Positions 16,081-26,308 of a DNA stretch of 64,000 nucleotides are shown in pieces. This DNA comes from Phoenix dactylifera (taxonomy: Eukaryota > Streptophyta > Magnoliopsida > Arecales > Arecaceae). The notes beneath the pieces were generated by a model. The model saw nothing but the letters and a program-made list of their open reading frames with translations, was not told the DNA's origin and ran no database searches. The DNA lies in contig NC_052397.1 of NCBI RefSeq assembly GCF_009389715.1, positions 17,122,129 through 17,186,128 of the forward strand. Direction: 5' to 3'. Position 1 is the stretch's first letter, and every line of letters starts with the position of its first letter. The translations under genes were made by a program, and so were the position numbers.

Positions 16081-18355
16081 CCAGCCCTCAACCGAGGTTC
16101 TGGAGGCGCGGGTCGACCCTCAGAAAGAGCGGGTAGAGCCCGGTGAGTTATTAATTCAGGTTCCTCTACGTGAGAACTCTCCTGAGCTAACCGTGCAGGT
16201 CGGCTCCGGCCTTGACGAGCACGAGAGGGGTCGCCTCGTCAACTTCCTGCGAGACAACATGGATGTTTTCGCATGGTCGCCTGCAGACATGCCGGGGATA
16301 GATCCGGAGATCATGGTCCACCGGCTCCAAGTAAAGCCAACCAGCAAGCCCGTGCGGCAAAAGAAGCGGGGCGCCGCCCCCGAACGACAGCAAGCAGCAG
16401 CCGAGGAAGTCAGCAAACTCCTCGAAGCTGGATTCATCCGGGAGATAGCTTACCCGGAGTGGCTTGCCAATGTGGTCCTCGTCAAGAAGGCCAACGAGAA
16501 GTGGCGTATGTGCGTGGACTACACTGATCTGAATAAAGCCTGTCCAAAGGACAGTTTCCCACTTCCCAGCATCGACCAGCTCGTGGACTCCACTTCGGGT
16601 CACGAGCTACTGGCATTCATGGACGCCTTCTCCGGATACAACCAGATCCGCATGGCGCCAGAAGATGAGGAGAAGACAGCCTTCATCACCGATGGGGGAA
16701 CCTATTGCTACAAGGTGATGCCATTCGGCTTAAAAAATGCCGGGGCAACTTATCAGAGGCTGGTCAGCCGGATCTTCAAAGATCAAATAGGCCGGAACAT
16801 GGAGGTCTACGTGGATGACATGTTAGTGAAAAGCAAGGTGGCACAAAACCATATAGCCGACCTCAATGAAGCATTCTCCACGCTCCGAAAGTACCAGATG
16901 AAGCTCAATCCAGCTAAATATGCTTTCGGAGTCACCTCCGGCAAATTCCTCGGCTTCATCATTACACAACGAGGAATCGAGGCCAATCCAGAGAAGATCC
17001 GAGCCCTTCAAAAGATGACGCCTCCTAGGACGGTCAAGGAGGTACAACGGCTCACAGGCCGAGTTGCAGCTCTCGGGAGGTTCATCTCCCGCTCGGCTGA
17101 GCGCTGCCTTCCATTTTTCGCGGCCCTCAAGAAGCCGAAGAACTTTGTGTGGTCGGACGAGTGCCAGCAATCTTTTGAAGAGCTCAAACATCTCCTGGCT
17201 TCCCCTCCCCTGCTCACAAAGCCGCAACAGGGTGAGATCCTCTACTTGTATCTAGCTGTCTCCCCTGTTGCGGTAAGCTCGGTCTTGGTCCGAGAGGAGG
17301 GCAAACTTCAAAAGCCAGTGTATTACACCAGCCGGGTCTTGAGGGACGCCGAGACCCGATACGCCAAGCTCGAGAAGACCGCCTATGCTCTGGTCATCTC
17401 GGCTCGGAGGCTCCGACCCTACTTCCAAGCCCACACAGTGGCTGTGTTGACCGACCAGCCGGTCAAGCAGATCCTGCAGAGATCAGACCGTGCGGGCCGG
17501 ATCACAAAATGGGCCATTGAGCTCGGGGAATTTGACATCGAGTACCGACCCAGACCGGCAATCAAAGCACAAGCACTCGCAGACTTTATAGCCGAGTGCA
17601 CCATACCGGACGAGGACGAACCCGAGCCAGGGCCACTCACGGAGCAGACCCCGAGTTTGACATGGACTTTGCATGTCGATGGCTCTTCAAACTCGGGGGG
17701 TAGCGGAGCAGGGCTCATTCTCACCAGCCCAGAAGGGGTGGTCGCCGAGCAAGCCTTGCGCCTGGAGTTTCCTGCCTCTAATAATATGGCGGAGTACGAA
17801 GCGCTCGTCGCCGGGCTCAAGCTAGCCAAGGAGCTAGGAGTGAAGGACTTGAGGGCCTTCAGTGATTCTCAGCTCGTCGTCAACCAAATTATGGGCGAAT
17901 TCGAAGCCAGAGACCCGACCATGCAGAAGTATCTTCAGAAGGTACGGGATCTCGCCTCGACTCTGGACTCTTTCCACATCCAACATATTGCCAGGTCGGA
18001 GAATCTCAGGGCCGACCAGCTGTCAAAGCTGGCGTCCTCTCGTATGAGCGAGCTTCCCAAGGGGCAGTACTGGAGTATCTTCAAAAGCCCAGCACAGACG
18101 AGCCCGAGCAGACCTTCTGCACTGAGTTCGAGCCAAGCTGGATGGACGAACTCATCAGCTATCTACAAGACGAAGTCCTCCCCACTGATGAACGAGAGGC
18201 TCGCCGAGTCAAGCGCCTCGCCACCCGGTACATACTATACGAGGGAAAGCTCTATCGAAGATCTTTCACTTCTCCACTCCTCAGATGCCTCCGCCCAACA
18301 GAGGCGGATTATGCCCTGCGTGAAGTCCACGAAGGGATCTGTGGAAACCATCTAG
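16061..18355 (+). CDS. Reverse transcriptase-RNase H of the Gypsy element (frame 2 part)
   Basis: The frame is open from the overlap with Gag-protease to 18355. RT motifs are in order: GFIREIAYPEWLANVVLVKK, MCVDYTDLNKACPKD, FMDAFSGYNQI, MPFGLKNAGATYQR and the catalytic YVDD at 16808-16819. The RT thumb and first RNase H follow (TDQPVKQIL). A second RNase H module begins near 17668 with LHVDGSS and continues with NNMAEYEAL, DSQLVVNQI and NLRADQLSKLAS. All catalytic positions seem kept. After about 18060 the frame no longer matches the family; the continuation is in frame 1. The ATG at 16061 is only the first in this frame. The protein is expected to be part of one polyprotein. Confidence 0.9.
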   Translation: MPAPATDQPSTEVLEARVDPQKERVEPGELLIQVPLRENSPELTVQVGSGLDEHERGRLVNFLRDNMDVFAWSPADMPGIDPEIMVHRLQVKPTSKPVRQKKRGAAPERQQAAAEEVSKLLEAGFIREIAYPEWLANVVLVKKANEKWRMCVDYTDLNKACPKDSFPLPSIDQLVDSTSGHELLAFMDAFSGYNQIRMAPEDEEKTAFITDGGTYCYKVMPFGLKNAGATYQRLVSRIFKDQIGRNMEVYVDDMLVKSKVAQNHIADLNEAFSTLRKYQMKLNPAKYAFGVTSGKFLGFIITQRGIEANPEKIRALQKMTPPRTVKEVQRLTGRVAALGRFISRSAERCLPFFAALKKPKNFVWSDECQQSFEELKHLLASPPLLTKPQQGEILYLYLAVSPVAVSSVLVREEGKLQKPVYYTSRVLRDAETRYAKLEKTAYALVISARRLRPYFQAHTVAVLTDQPVKQILQRSDRAGRITKWAIELGEFDIEYRPRPAIKAQALADFIAECTIPDEDEPEPGPLTEQTPSLTWTLHVDGSSNSGGSGAGLILTSPEGVVAEQALRLEFPASNNMAEYEALVAGLKLAKELGVKDLRAFSDSQLVVNQIMGEFEARDPTMQKYLQKVRDLASTLDSFHIQHIARSENLRADQLSKLASSRMSELPKGQYWSIFKSPAQTSPSRPSALSSSQAGWTNSSAIYKTKSSPLMNERLAESSASPPGTYYTRESSIEDLSLLHSSDASAQQRRIMPCVKSTKGSVETI

Positions 18356-19371
18356 GAGGGCGAGCGCTGGCCCACAAAATTTTGCGCCAAGGATATTATT
18401 GGCCGACACTCCAGAAGAATGCCATGGACTTTGTCCAAAGATGCGACCGGTGCCAAAGGAATGCCAATGTTCAGCGCCGGCCCTCGGCTCCTTTGACTTC
18501 TATCAGTTCCCCTTGGCCTTTTGCCCAGTGGGGAATTGACATCCTAGGGCCATTTCCACTGGCCGCCGGGCAAAAAAAATTTCTGGTCGTCTCCATCGAC
18601 TACTTCACCAAGTGGGTAGAAGCCGAGCCCCTTGCCCGGATCACCGAGCAGAAGATGCGGGATTTTGTCTGGAAGTCCATTATATGCAGATTCGGACTTC
18701 CCCGCATCCTTATTTCTGACAACGGCCGCCAGTTCGACAACATCCATTTCAGAGAGTTCTGCTCCGAGCTTGGCATTGACCACCGCTTCACCTCGGTCGT
18801 GCACCCTCAGACGAACGGAGAAACCGAGGTAACAAATCGTACCATTTTGCAGGGTCTTAAAGCCAGGCTCGACAAATCTAAAGGACAATGGGTCGAAGAC
18901 CTATATAATGTCCTGTGGGCTTACCGGACTACGTTCCGTGTCCCCACCGGCGAGACTCCCTTCAACTTAACATATGGAACGGAGGCCGTCATCCCACTGG
19001 AGATTGGGCTTCCCTCTCCAAGAGTCGAGCGTCATGATGCCAGCTCCAACTCTTCGCAGCTCAGAAGTAACCTTGACTTGATCGAGGAAACAAGGGAGGC
19101 CGCCCGAGTTCGTATGGCGAGGTACCAGCAAAAGACAGCTCAGTACTACAACGCCAGGGTCAAAATCAAATCTTTCAGACCAGGAGACCTTGTCCTCAGA
19201 AGAGCTGAAGCCTCCCGACCTGCTGAGCAAGGAAAGCTGGCTCCCAATTGGGAAGGACCGTACCGAGTCACGCGCGTTCGCCGGCCCGGAACTTACCAGC
19301 TGGAGTCCCCAGACGGGACGCCCATTCCGCGGAGCTGGAGCTCTGAAAACCTCCGCGTGTACCATCAGTAG
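18062..19371 (+). CDS. Integrase of the Gypsy element (frame 1 part)
   Basis: The family match resumes in frame 1 at about 18062; the first ATG is at 18142. The zinc-binding region is H..H..C..C type: VHEGICGNHLGG, then DRCQR (about 18320-18460). The catalytic core shows D (WGIDILGPFP), D (ISDNGRQFDN) and E (PQTNGETEV), with the usual YFTKWVEAEPLA and LWAYRTT phrases. The C-terminal chromatin/DNA-binding part has FRPGDLVLRR and NWEGPYRV and ends NLRVYHQ at a TAG. No chromodomain is seen, as expected for Tat-type elements. An AATAAA lies 62 bp downstream. Confidence 0.9.
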
Positions 19372-19432
19372 AACCCTAAGGGGTTCCCCATTGTTCAATT
19401 ATTGAACCTCGTTTTATGAATTCCATTTTATA

Positions 19433-19438
19433 ATAAAC
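19433..19438 (+). terminator. Possible poly(A) signal after integrase
   Basis: AATAAA within TTTTATAATAAACTT, 62 bp after the integrase stop. It could end a subgenomic sense transcript before the tandem arrays. This is inferred from the motif alone. Confidence 0.3.
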
Positions 19439-19499
19439 TTACGGTCCGCATACTCATTTTGAGCTCACCAATTTTTCCTGATTATCTCATGATGTCAGG

Positions 19500-20725
19500 T
19501 TTATTTCTCTTACCCTGACCACGGTCAGGATGCCCTGCCACAACGGGATGCCCCGGCTATAGGGACGCCCGAGACGTCGGGATATGAATTAGCGGTCCTC
19601 TCTGACCGGACGAGCTCGGCTCGTGCTCCATCGGCAATGAGTTAGCGGTCCTCTCTGACCGGACGAGCTCGGCTCGTGCTCCATCGGCTATGAGTTAGCG
19701 GTCCTCTCTGACCGGACGAGCTCGGCTCGTGCTCCTACCCTGAGACGTCAGGATGCCCCAATATATTAGGATGCCCTGCCGCAACGGGATGCCCCGATTT
19801 GTCGGGATGGCCCGAGACGTCGGGCAATGAGTTAGCGGTCCTCTCTGACCGGACGAGCTCGGCTCGTGCTCCATCGGCAATGAGTTAGCGGTCCTCTCTG
19901 ACCGGACGAGCTCGGCTCGTGCTCCATCGGCTATGAGTTAGCGGTCCTCTCTGACCGGACGAGCTCGGCTCGTGCTCCTACCCTGACCACGGTCAGGATG
20001 CCCCGAGACGTCGGGATGCCTCGATCCGTCGGGATGCCCCGAGACGTCGGGATGCCCCGGCTATAGGGACGCCCGAGACGTCGGGATATGAGTTAGCGGT
20101 CCTCTCTGACCGGACGAGCCCGGCTTGTGCTCCATCGGCTTCCACCGTCGAGCTCGGCTCGTGCTCTCCGAATATGAGTTAGCGGTCCTCTCTGACCGGA
20201 CGAGCTCGGCTCGTGCTCCATCGGCAATGAGTTAGCGGTCCTCTCTGACCGGACGAGCTCGGCTCGTGCTCCATCGGCTATGAGTTAGCGGTCCTCTCTG
20301 ACCGGACGAGCTCGGCTCGTGCTCCTACCCTGACCACGGTCAGGATGCCCCGAGACGTCGGGATGCCTCAATCCGTCGGGATGCCCCGAGACGTCGGGAT
20401 GCCCCGGCTATAGGGACGCCCGAGACGTCGGGATATGAGTTAGCGGTCCTCTCTGACCGGACGAGCTCGGCTCGTGCTCCATCGGCTATGAGTTAGCGGT
20501 CCTCTCTGACCGGACGAGCTCGGCTCGTGCTCCATCGGCTATGAGTTAGCGGTCCTCTTTGACCGGACGAGCTCGGCTCGTGCTCCTACCCTGACCACGG
20601 TCAGGATGCCCCGAGACGTCGGGATGCCCCAACTATAGGGATGCTCGAGACATCGAGATGAGTTAGCGGTTCTCTCTGACCGGACGAGCTCGGCTCGTGC
20701 TCCATCGGCTTCAGCCAACGAGTCC
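19500..20725. repeat. Hairpin-rich ~53 bp tandem array with higher-order structure
   Basis: About 14 copies of a unit with GAGTTAGCGGTCCTCTCTGA then CCGGACGAGCTCGGCTCGTG occur, usually in runs of two or three separated by a linker. Linkers repeat CTGACCACGGTCAG and CCCGAGACGTCGGG. Each of these short pieces is an inverted repeat (CGGTC..GACCG, CTGACC..GGTCAG, CCCGA..TCGGG). No frame is shared across copies, so it is not coding. Confidence 0.9.
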
Positions 20726-20734
20726 GGCCTGACC

Positions 20735-21640
20735 TATTATTGGATTTCTCTGTCGACGCCCTCCAAGAACGGAGTCCGAGCAGAGAAGCGTCTTCAGTCG
20801 CCTCGGCGCCAGGACGCACACGGTACAAGGTACCTATCTATTTAATATCTTTACATTATATTACCTATTATTGGATTTCTCTGTCGACGCCCTCCAAGAA
20901 CGGAGTCCGAGCAGAGAAGCGTCTTCAGTCGCCTCGGCGCCAGGACGCACACGGTACAAGGTACCTATCTATTTAATATCTTTACATTACATTACCTATT
21001 ATTGGATTTCTCTGTCGACGCCCTCCAAGAACGGAGTCCGAGCAGAGAAGCGTCTTCAGTCGCCTCGGCGCCAGGACGCACACGGTACAAGGTACCTATC
21101 TATTTAATATCTTTACATTATATTACCTATTATTGGATTTCTCTGTCGACGCCCTCCAAGAACGGAGTCCGAGCAGAGAAGCGTCTTCAGTCGCCTCGGC
21201 GCCAGGACGCACACGGTACAAGGTACCTATCTATTTAATATCTTTACATTATATTACCTATTATTGGATTTCTCTGTCGACGCCCTCCAAGAACGGAGTC
21301 CGAGCAGAGAAGCGTCTTCAGTCGCCTCGGCGCCAGGACGCACACGGTACAAGGTACCTATCTATTTAATGCCTTTACATTACCTATTATTGGATTTCTC
21401 TGTCGACGCCCTCCAAGAACGGAGTCCGAGCAGAGAAGCGTCTTCAGTCGCCTCGGCGCCAGGACGCACACGGTACAAGGTACCTATCTATTTAATGCCT
21501 TTACATTACATTACCTATTATTGGATTTCTCTGTCGATGCCCTCCAAGAACGGAGTCCGAGCAGAGAAGCGTCTTCAGTCGCCTCGGCGCCAAGACGCAC
21601 ACGGTACAAGGTACCCATGTATTTAATGTTTCTACATCAT
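20735..21640. repeat. 131 bp tandem array
   Basis: Seven near-identical copies begin TTGGATTTCTCTGTCGA at 20740, 20871, 21002, 21133, 21264, 21390 and 21521. The spacing is 131 bp, except one of 126 bp where an ATTAC repeat is lost. A degenerate eighth copy follows at about 21645-21725. 131 is not a multiple of three and the identical 78-codon frames are an outcome of the repeat, so it is not taken as coding. Confidence 0.95.
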
Positions 21641-21725
21641 TTTATCTATTTCTCTGCCGATGTCCTCAAAGAACGGACACCGAACAGAGGAGCGTCTTCA
21701 ATCGCCTCGGCGAAGAAGTGCTCAG

Positions 21726-22219
21726 GACACCGACACATTGTACTAAATCCGGTGAATCCCCGTCACGAGCTGACGAGTATGCAATCCATCTGCAAGAGAA
21801 GAATCCGGTTCGCCCCGGCAACCCGAGGCTCGGATTCGAAATTCGCCGCATTAAGAATTAAGTTCTAGCGACCGCCCTAGGGCTTGGACGAATTCTGGAC
21901 TAGGCTCGGAAAAACTTTCCGAGCCCAAACCCTTGGTATAAGCACAAGCGTTGCTATACCACTAGTCGAAGAACCGAGCAATGGAGCTCGGCAAGGCAAA
22001 CTTAAACTCAAACCCTGTGGCGGGAAAAACTGAGGCCCTAGAGCCCATATCCTCGGAACCTAAAACGGATCCGAGCAGAAAAACTTAGGCTACGACAGAC
22101 GAGTTTCCAAAAAAGAAATGTATATTCATTTCAAAAGGGCCCGTAGGCTAAGTACAAAATCCGGGTTTGGCCCTTACAAGTATGGGAGGCCATCCCGACT
22201 TTACAAGAAATAACAAAAA
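21726..22219. other. Element-internal spacer between array and antisense gene
   Basis: About 490 bp of Gypsy interior with no supported coding frame. It contains the likely 3' end region of the antisense gene. No clean AATAAA was found on the minus strand. Confidence 0.5.
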
Positions 22220-24569
22220 TTACATCAAAGGCTCGAGCTCGACCACCTCGGCCTCGGCAGTACCAGGAGTGGTTGGCTCGGCAGTACCAGGAGTGGTTGG
22301 CTCGGCTGTCGGGACCTCTTCGATAGCCTCGGCAGCAATAGGAGTAGCCTCGGGGACGACCTCGGGGGCGACCTCGGTCACTTCGGGGACAGCTACGGCC
22401 GCCTCGGCTCCCGGAGTTTCTGCCTCCGCCTCCGGAGTTTCTGCCTCTGCCTCCGCCCTCCCTGCTCCCGGCTGGAGCAGGTTAACGTCAAAATCCGGGA
22501 GAAGCCGCCGCAATTGGTTGCGGAAATCCCGGAAGCCTTGGATCAGCCCGTTCACGCCCTCCTCGGCCATGAGTTCGTGAAACTCCTCCGACTCGCGGAA
22601 GAGCTTCACTGCGTTTTGGGCGTTCTCCCGGGCCTCTATCTCCCGGGCCTCGTGGTAAGCGGCTCTCCGCTCGAGGCCCCTTAGCTCCTGCTCGAGCTCC
22701 GAGTGTCGGAGGCGGGTATTCCCCACCTCCTGCTCGCGGGAGGCCAACGCCTGCTCGGCCTTGGCCAATCGAGCCTCCGCGGCGCGCAGCTCGGACCTCG
22801 CCAATGCGTGCGCGCCCTTCTCTTCATCGAGCTCGGTGGCTAGAGCTCGAATCCTTCCATCGGATGCTCCGACCTTCTCTTGGAGCACCCGTTGTTCGGC
22901 CTCAGAGGCCTGGTACTTCTCCTCGGAGGCTTGGTACTTCGCTTCGGCGGCCACGTACCTTTTCTGGGCCTCCTCATAGCTGCGCTGGCACCTCCGGGCT
23001 TTCTCCCGGTATTCTTGAACCAGGTGCATCAGCATCTCCGTCTCATGCAAATACTGTAAAAGAGACGAAAAGGAGAACATAAGGCGCCGCTAGTAGAAAA
23101 ACTATACAGATTACATAGGCGAAAAATTTTACTTACCCGGACGGAGTTGCAGCGTGTAGCGTCCATGAAAGCGTTGTAGCTCATGGACTGCATCATGGCC
23201 CGGTCGGCCGGGAGCAACGCGAGCCGAAAAACCTCGCGCGCCACTTGCGGGTTTTCAAGGGCCGAATCGCCCTCGAACACCGACCAGGTGGGTGCGAAGG
23301 GCACCCGTTCTTCCAAGCTCAAAGGGCCCGGGAGGCCAGCGCCATCTGGCCTAGGTGGAGCCAACCCCGAGGCTCCTTGACTGCTCCCCGGCTGGGAGCT
23401 AAGGGGCTGGGATCGGGCGAGCGGCCGATCTAACCGCCGCACAACTATAGCGGGGCGTGCAAGCACGGAACCCGCTGAACTTCTCCCCTGGTCGGCAACT
23501 GGAGCGTCCTGCCGACCAGGGACCTGCGTCAAGGGCGCCGGGCATGGGGGCGCCATCGGGGCTCTGGAGCCCGAGCCCCCGGAGCCCGCGCCCTCTCTCC
23601 GATCAGCCTCAGGGCGCGCGGGCTGAGAAGGCCCCGCCTCGGAGTTGGCAGGGCGAGAAGGCCCCGCCTCGGGATGCGCAGGGCGGGAAGGACCCGCCTC
23701 GGTCACCACTGCCGCCGAGGGAGTCGAGGTTGCTGAGACCTTCTGCTTCTTTCTCGGCTCCGCAGGCTCCCCCGAGAGCTCGGCTGCCCTCTTCTGGAAG
23801 CGGGCGTAAAGGACTTCGCTCTTGGTCACCATTTTTGCGATGTCTGCAAAGATAAACAAAATTAGAACATTAGAACAATAAGAAAATAAAAGTTGCTGTA
23901 ACTATCCTTACCCTGAGGACGTGCCGAGCTCAGGCCCACGTTCACCAGGGCGTCCTCGCTGATGAGGCCGTTCAGCAAAATCCTGTCCCCAAGGCTGCGG
24001 ATGGTATCGAAGATCTCCTGCTCACGCGGAGAAAGCTGGGGGAGCCTATTGATGGATTTAAGCTAGGCCGGCCTCCACCTTGGGTCAAACCCCCAGGACC
24101 GTTCAGAGCCCAGGAAGAAGAATTTCTCCTTCCAACCATGAATGGATGAGGGGGCACCATGAAAAAGTGGCCGACCCGCCCGGAGGGCGATGTAGAGCCA
24201 CTCCCCGTCTCCCGGGTTCGACTTAAAAATAAAAAGTCGCCGGAAGACGTTGACAGAGGTAGGAATCCCCTGCAGTAAACATAGTGACAGGAAACCCATC
24301 ACTGTCCTCCAAGCGTTTGGAATGAGTTGCGCCGGAACCAACTGGCACACCGCCAGCAACTCATTCACAAAGCTGTGGAGAGGAAATCGGAGACCGGCCC
24401 AGAGTGACTCCGAGTGCACTCCGATCCGGCCTACCGGAGGATCGGTTACCCGATCCCTTCGCCTGGCGGGTTCCAAACGGAACCCATGAAGAGGGAAAAA
24501 CCACTCTTCGGCCATCTCGACCTCCAGGACACTCATGGTGGACACTACCTCACTAGGCAAAGAACCCAT
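22220..24569 (-). CDS. Antisense accessory gene of the Gypsy element (Transposase_28-like), 3 exons, one in-frame stop
   Basis: On the minus strand, exon 1 is 24569-23912, exon 2 is 23843-23137 and exon 3 is 23053-22220. Intron 1 (23844-23911, 68 bp) is GTAAGG...TTTGCAG. Intron 2 (23054-23136, 83 bp) is GTAAGT...TTTACAG. Phases agree, and the summed length is 733 codons. Exon 1 has RFPLHSFVNELLAVCQLVPA and HGWKEKFFFLGSE. This resembles the 'putative gypsy type transposon' domain (Pfam Transposase_28) known from antisense genes in Tat-type elements. Exon 2 has a basic start (EPRKKQKV) and repeated EAGPSRPA units. Exon 3 is a long coiled coil (ESEEFHELMAEEGVNGLIQG near its end) with an Ala/Glu/Pro-rich tail. 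A TAG at 24063-24065 interrupts exon 1, although the frame continues sensibly for 50 more codons. The role is unknown. Confidence 0.75.
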
Positions 24570-24706
24570 TGCAAGAGAGGGAAATCAAAAAGAAGGGGGA
24601 TCTGGGAAGGATGCCGGAGAAAAGGGACTTCGGTCTGAGGAAGACTGGGAGAATAGGAAGCTGGAAGCAGAAAGCAATAGAGAGAGAACAGGGGGCCGAG
24701 GGAGAG

Positions 24707-24714
24707 TTTATATA
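24707..24714 (-). promoter_or_regulatory. TATA box of the antisense gene
   Basis: TATATAAA on the minus strand in a GGTC...CTCTCC context, 138 bp upstream of the antisense ATG. With a start site about 30 bp downstream this leaves a 5'UTR near 110 bp. It suggests transcription independent of the LTRs. Confidence 0.6.
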
Positions 24715-25089
24715 GACCTCCCCAACGGCCCGGATCAGCGAAGAAAGCGCTGCATCCTGGTTAGATGATAACACGTGTCGGTCTAAAAGACAGAACGACG
24801 CATTTAATTAGGGCTAGCGCTTCGAACGTCGAAGCGCCCCATCGGATCGTGCGGAAAGGCGTCCGCAATCGAAGATCGTGCGGCCCCATCATGAGCCCAC
24901 GACGCGAGGACGCTTCGCAAAAAGGTGTCCCAATAATGAGGCTTTTCGGGAAAGAAGAGACGCCGCCTATTAAAGGCACCTCGAAGCGTTCGATAACTCA
25001 AAACGCGCAGTAAATAAAAATTTTCGGAATTCGTAATGACCCAATTAAAGCTACTTCCCGCGTTCCAGCTGATGGCCAACTGGAGCTCG

Positions 25090-25104
25090 GAAGTCGGGGG
25101 GTAG
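25090..25104 (+). other. Polypurine tract
   Basis: The purine-rich stretch GAAGTCGGGGGGTAG ends directly at the 3' LTR start, where plus-strand DNA synthesis is primed in LTR elements. Confidence 0.6.
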
Positions 25105-26303
25105 TGTTGGGGGAAGAACCCCAAGTCATACATTCACGGAGGCGCTCGGCCGAAGAGCGCCAGCCGGAAAGTTGCTCGGCCAAGGAGTGCCGAACAGAGA
25201 GCTGCTCGGCCGAAGAGCGCCGACCAGAAAGCTGCTCGGCCAAAGGATGCCGACCAGGAAGGCGCTCGACTAGAAGGCGCCGACCAGAGTGCGCGCCAAG
25301 AGGTGCCCAACCAAAATAAGCTGCTCGGTTAGAAAGCGCCGACCAAAGACAGCGCCGAGGCGCTCTGCTAGAAGGTGCTCGCCTAAAGGGCGTCGACCAG
25401 GAGTACTCGAAGCAGCCTCGCCACAGGGCGCCCCATTGGGCGACCAGCTCGGCTCGGCACCCTTGCCGAGCCGATGCCTTAACCAAATGTTCAACCTCCG
25501 CCTAAAGTCCAAGGGACTTGACAACTCCTACGGCTTGCGACCTGCCACTATCTCCAAGCCATCAAGGCCTAAGATCTCAGCAGGCACTCGACACGACCTG
25601 CCATTAATGCATGAGACTCCCTCAAGTCTCCGATGCACTCAGGCATTTAATGAACACGGCCCAAGACGATCTCCGGATCACTGAACCATCAGAGCGCATG
25701 GCTCTACCTGACCGCCGGTTCATTCGGTAATAAATGCACTCACCATCCACAGACCCCAGGCCCGCTACGGCCGGCGGTTCAACCACTCCAACAGGTCCGA
25801 TCGACCGTGACAACTCCCTGGTTCCGGTCTGATTCGGCCCTGTTTTCCACTACGCCATAAATGGGCCAAATCGTGCCCAATTACTACAGACAGGGACAAA
25901 TCCCCCGGTTACCTCCCAGGTAACGTAATCCCCTCCTATAAAAGGGAACCTGGGAGAACCAAGGAAAAGGAAAAAAAAAAACGGAAACAGATCCCCGAGA
26001 CTGAACCCTCCGGGAAGCACAGACACAATAGATGACATCATTCTCTTTGTCTTCTTGATCTGATAAAATACTGTGTCTTCTCCATACACTCCCCCCCTGC
26101 TCTCTCCACATACTTGCCCCCTCTGACTTAGGCATCGGAGGGCCGGCGCCGGGGAGCCCGGCCACCGGTTTTCCTTGCAGGACTCGCACACCCTCCGCGG
26201 CGGAGGACGCAGCCAGCCGGCGCACCGCCGTCCGCCTCCTGCAGCAGCGGAGCTCCTCCTTCTCCGGCTTCGCGGCGGCCCCCGGGTCCAATTTCCAGCA
26301 ACA
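25105..26303 (+). repeat. 3' LTR of the Gypsy element
   Basis: 1199 bp, the same length as the 5' LTR. By eye about 15 substitutions separate the two, 13 of them transitions, with no length change. The TATA box is at 25937-25944 and the U3 repeats at 25141-25290. Confidence 0.95.
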
Positions 26304-26308
26304 AGTAT
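26304..26308. repeat. Target site duplication (right)
   Basis: AGTAT, identical to 12713-12717. Confidence 0.95.

Larger units (their letters stand above)
12718..26303 (+). mobile_element. Complete Ty3/Gypsy LTR retrotransposon, Tat-type
   Basis: The element is 13,586 bp long, with two 1199 bp LTRs beginning TGTTGG and ending CAACA, and a perfect 5 bp target duplication. The order is LTR, primer-binding region, Gag-protease, RT-RNase H, integrase, tandem arrays, antisense spliced gene, purine-rich tract, LTR. An integrase downstream of RNase H marks Gypsy. The long 3' region with an antisense accessory gene and the CRFHRDKGHDTEEC-type knuckle point to the Tat/Retand group. The LTRs differ by about 15 hand-counted substitutions (about 1.3%), mostly transitions, so the insertion is recent. 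Two frame changes in the polyprotein and a stop in the antisense gene suggest this copy is not fully functional. Confidence 0.95.

Noticed and set aside
20740-21626. Identical 78-codon frames every 131 bp
   Set aside because: They are produced by the tandem repeat. 131 is not divisible by three and the frame does not continue from unit to unit.
20735-21640. Possible CRISPR-like array
   Set aside because: The units are directly contiguous with no unique spacers, in a plant retrotransposon.
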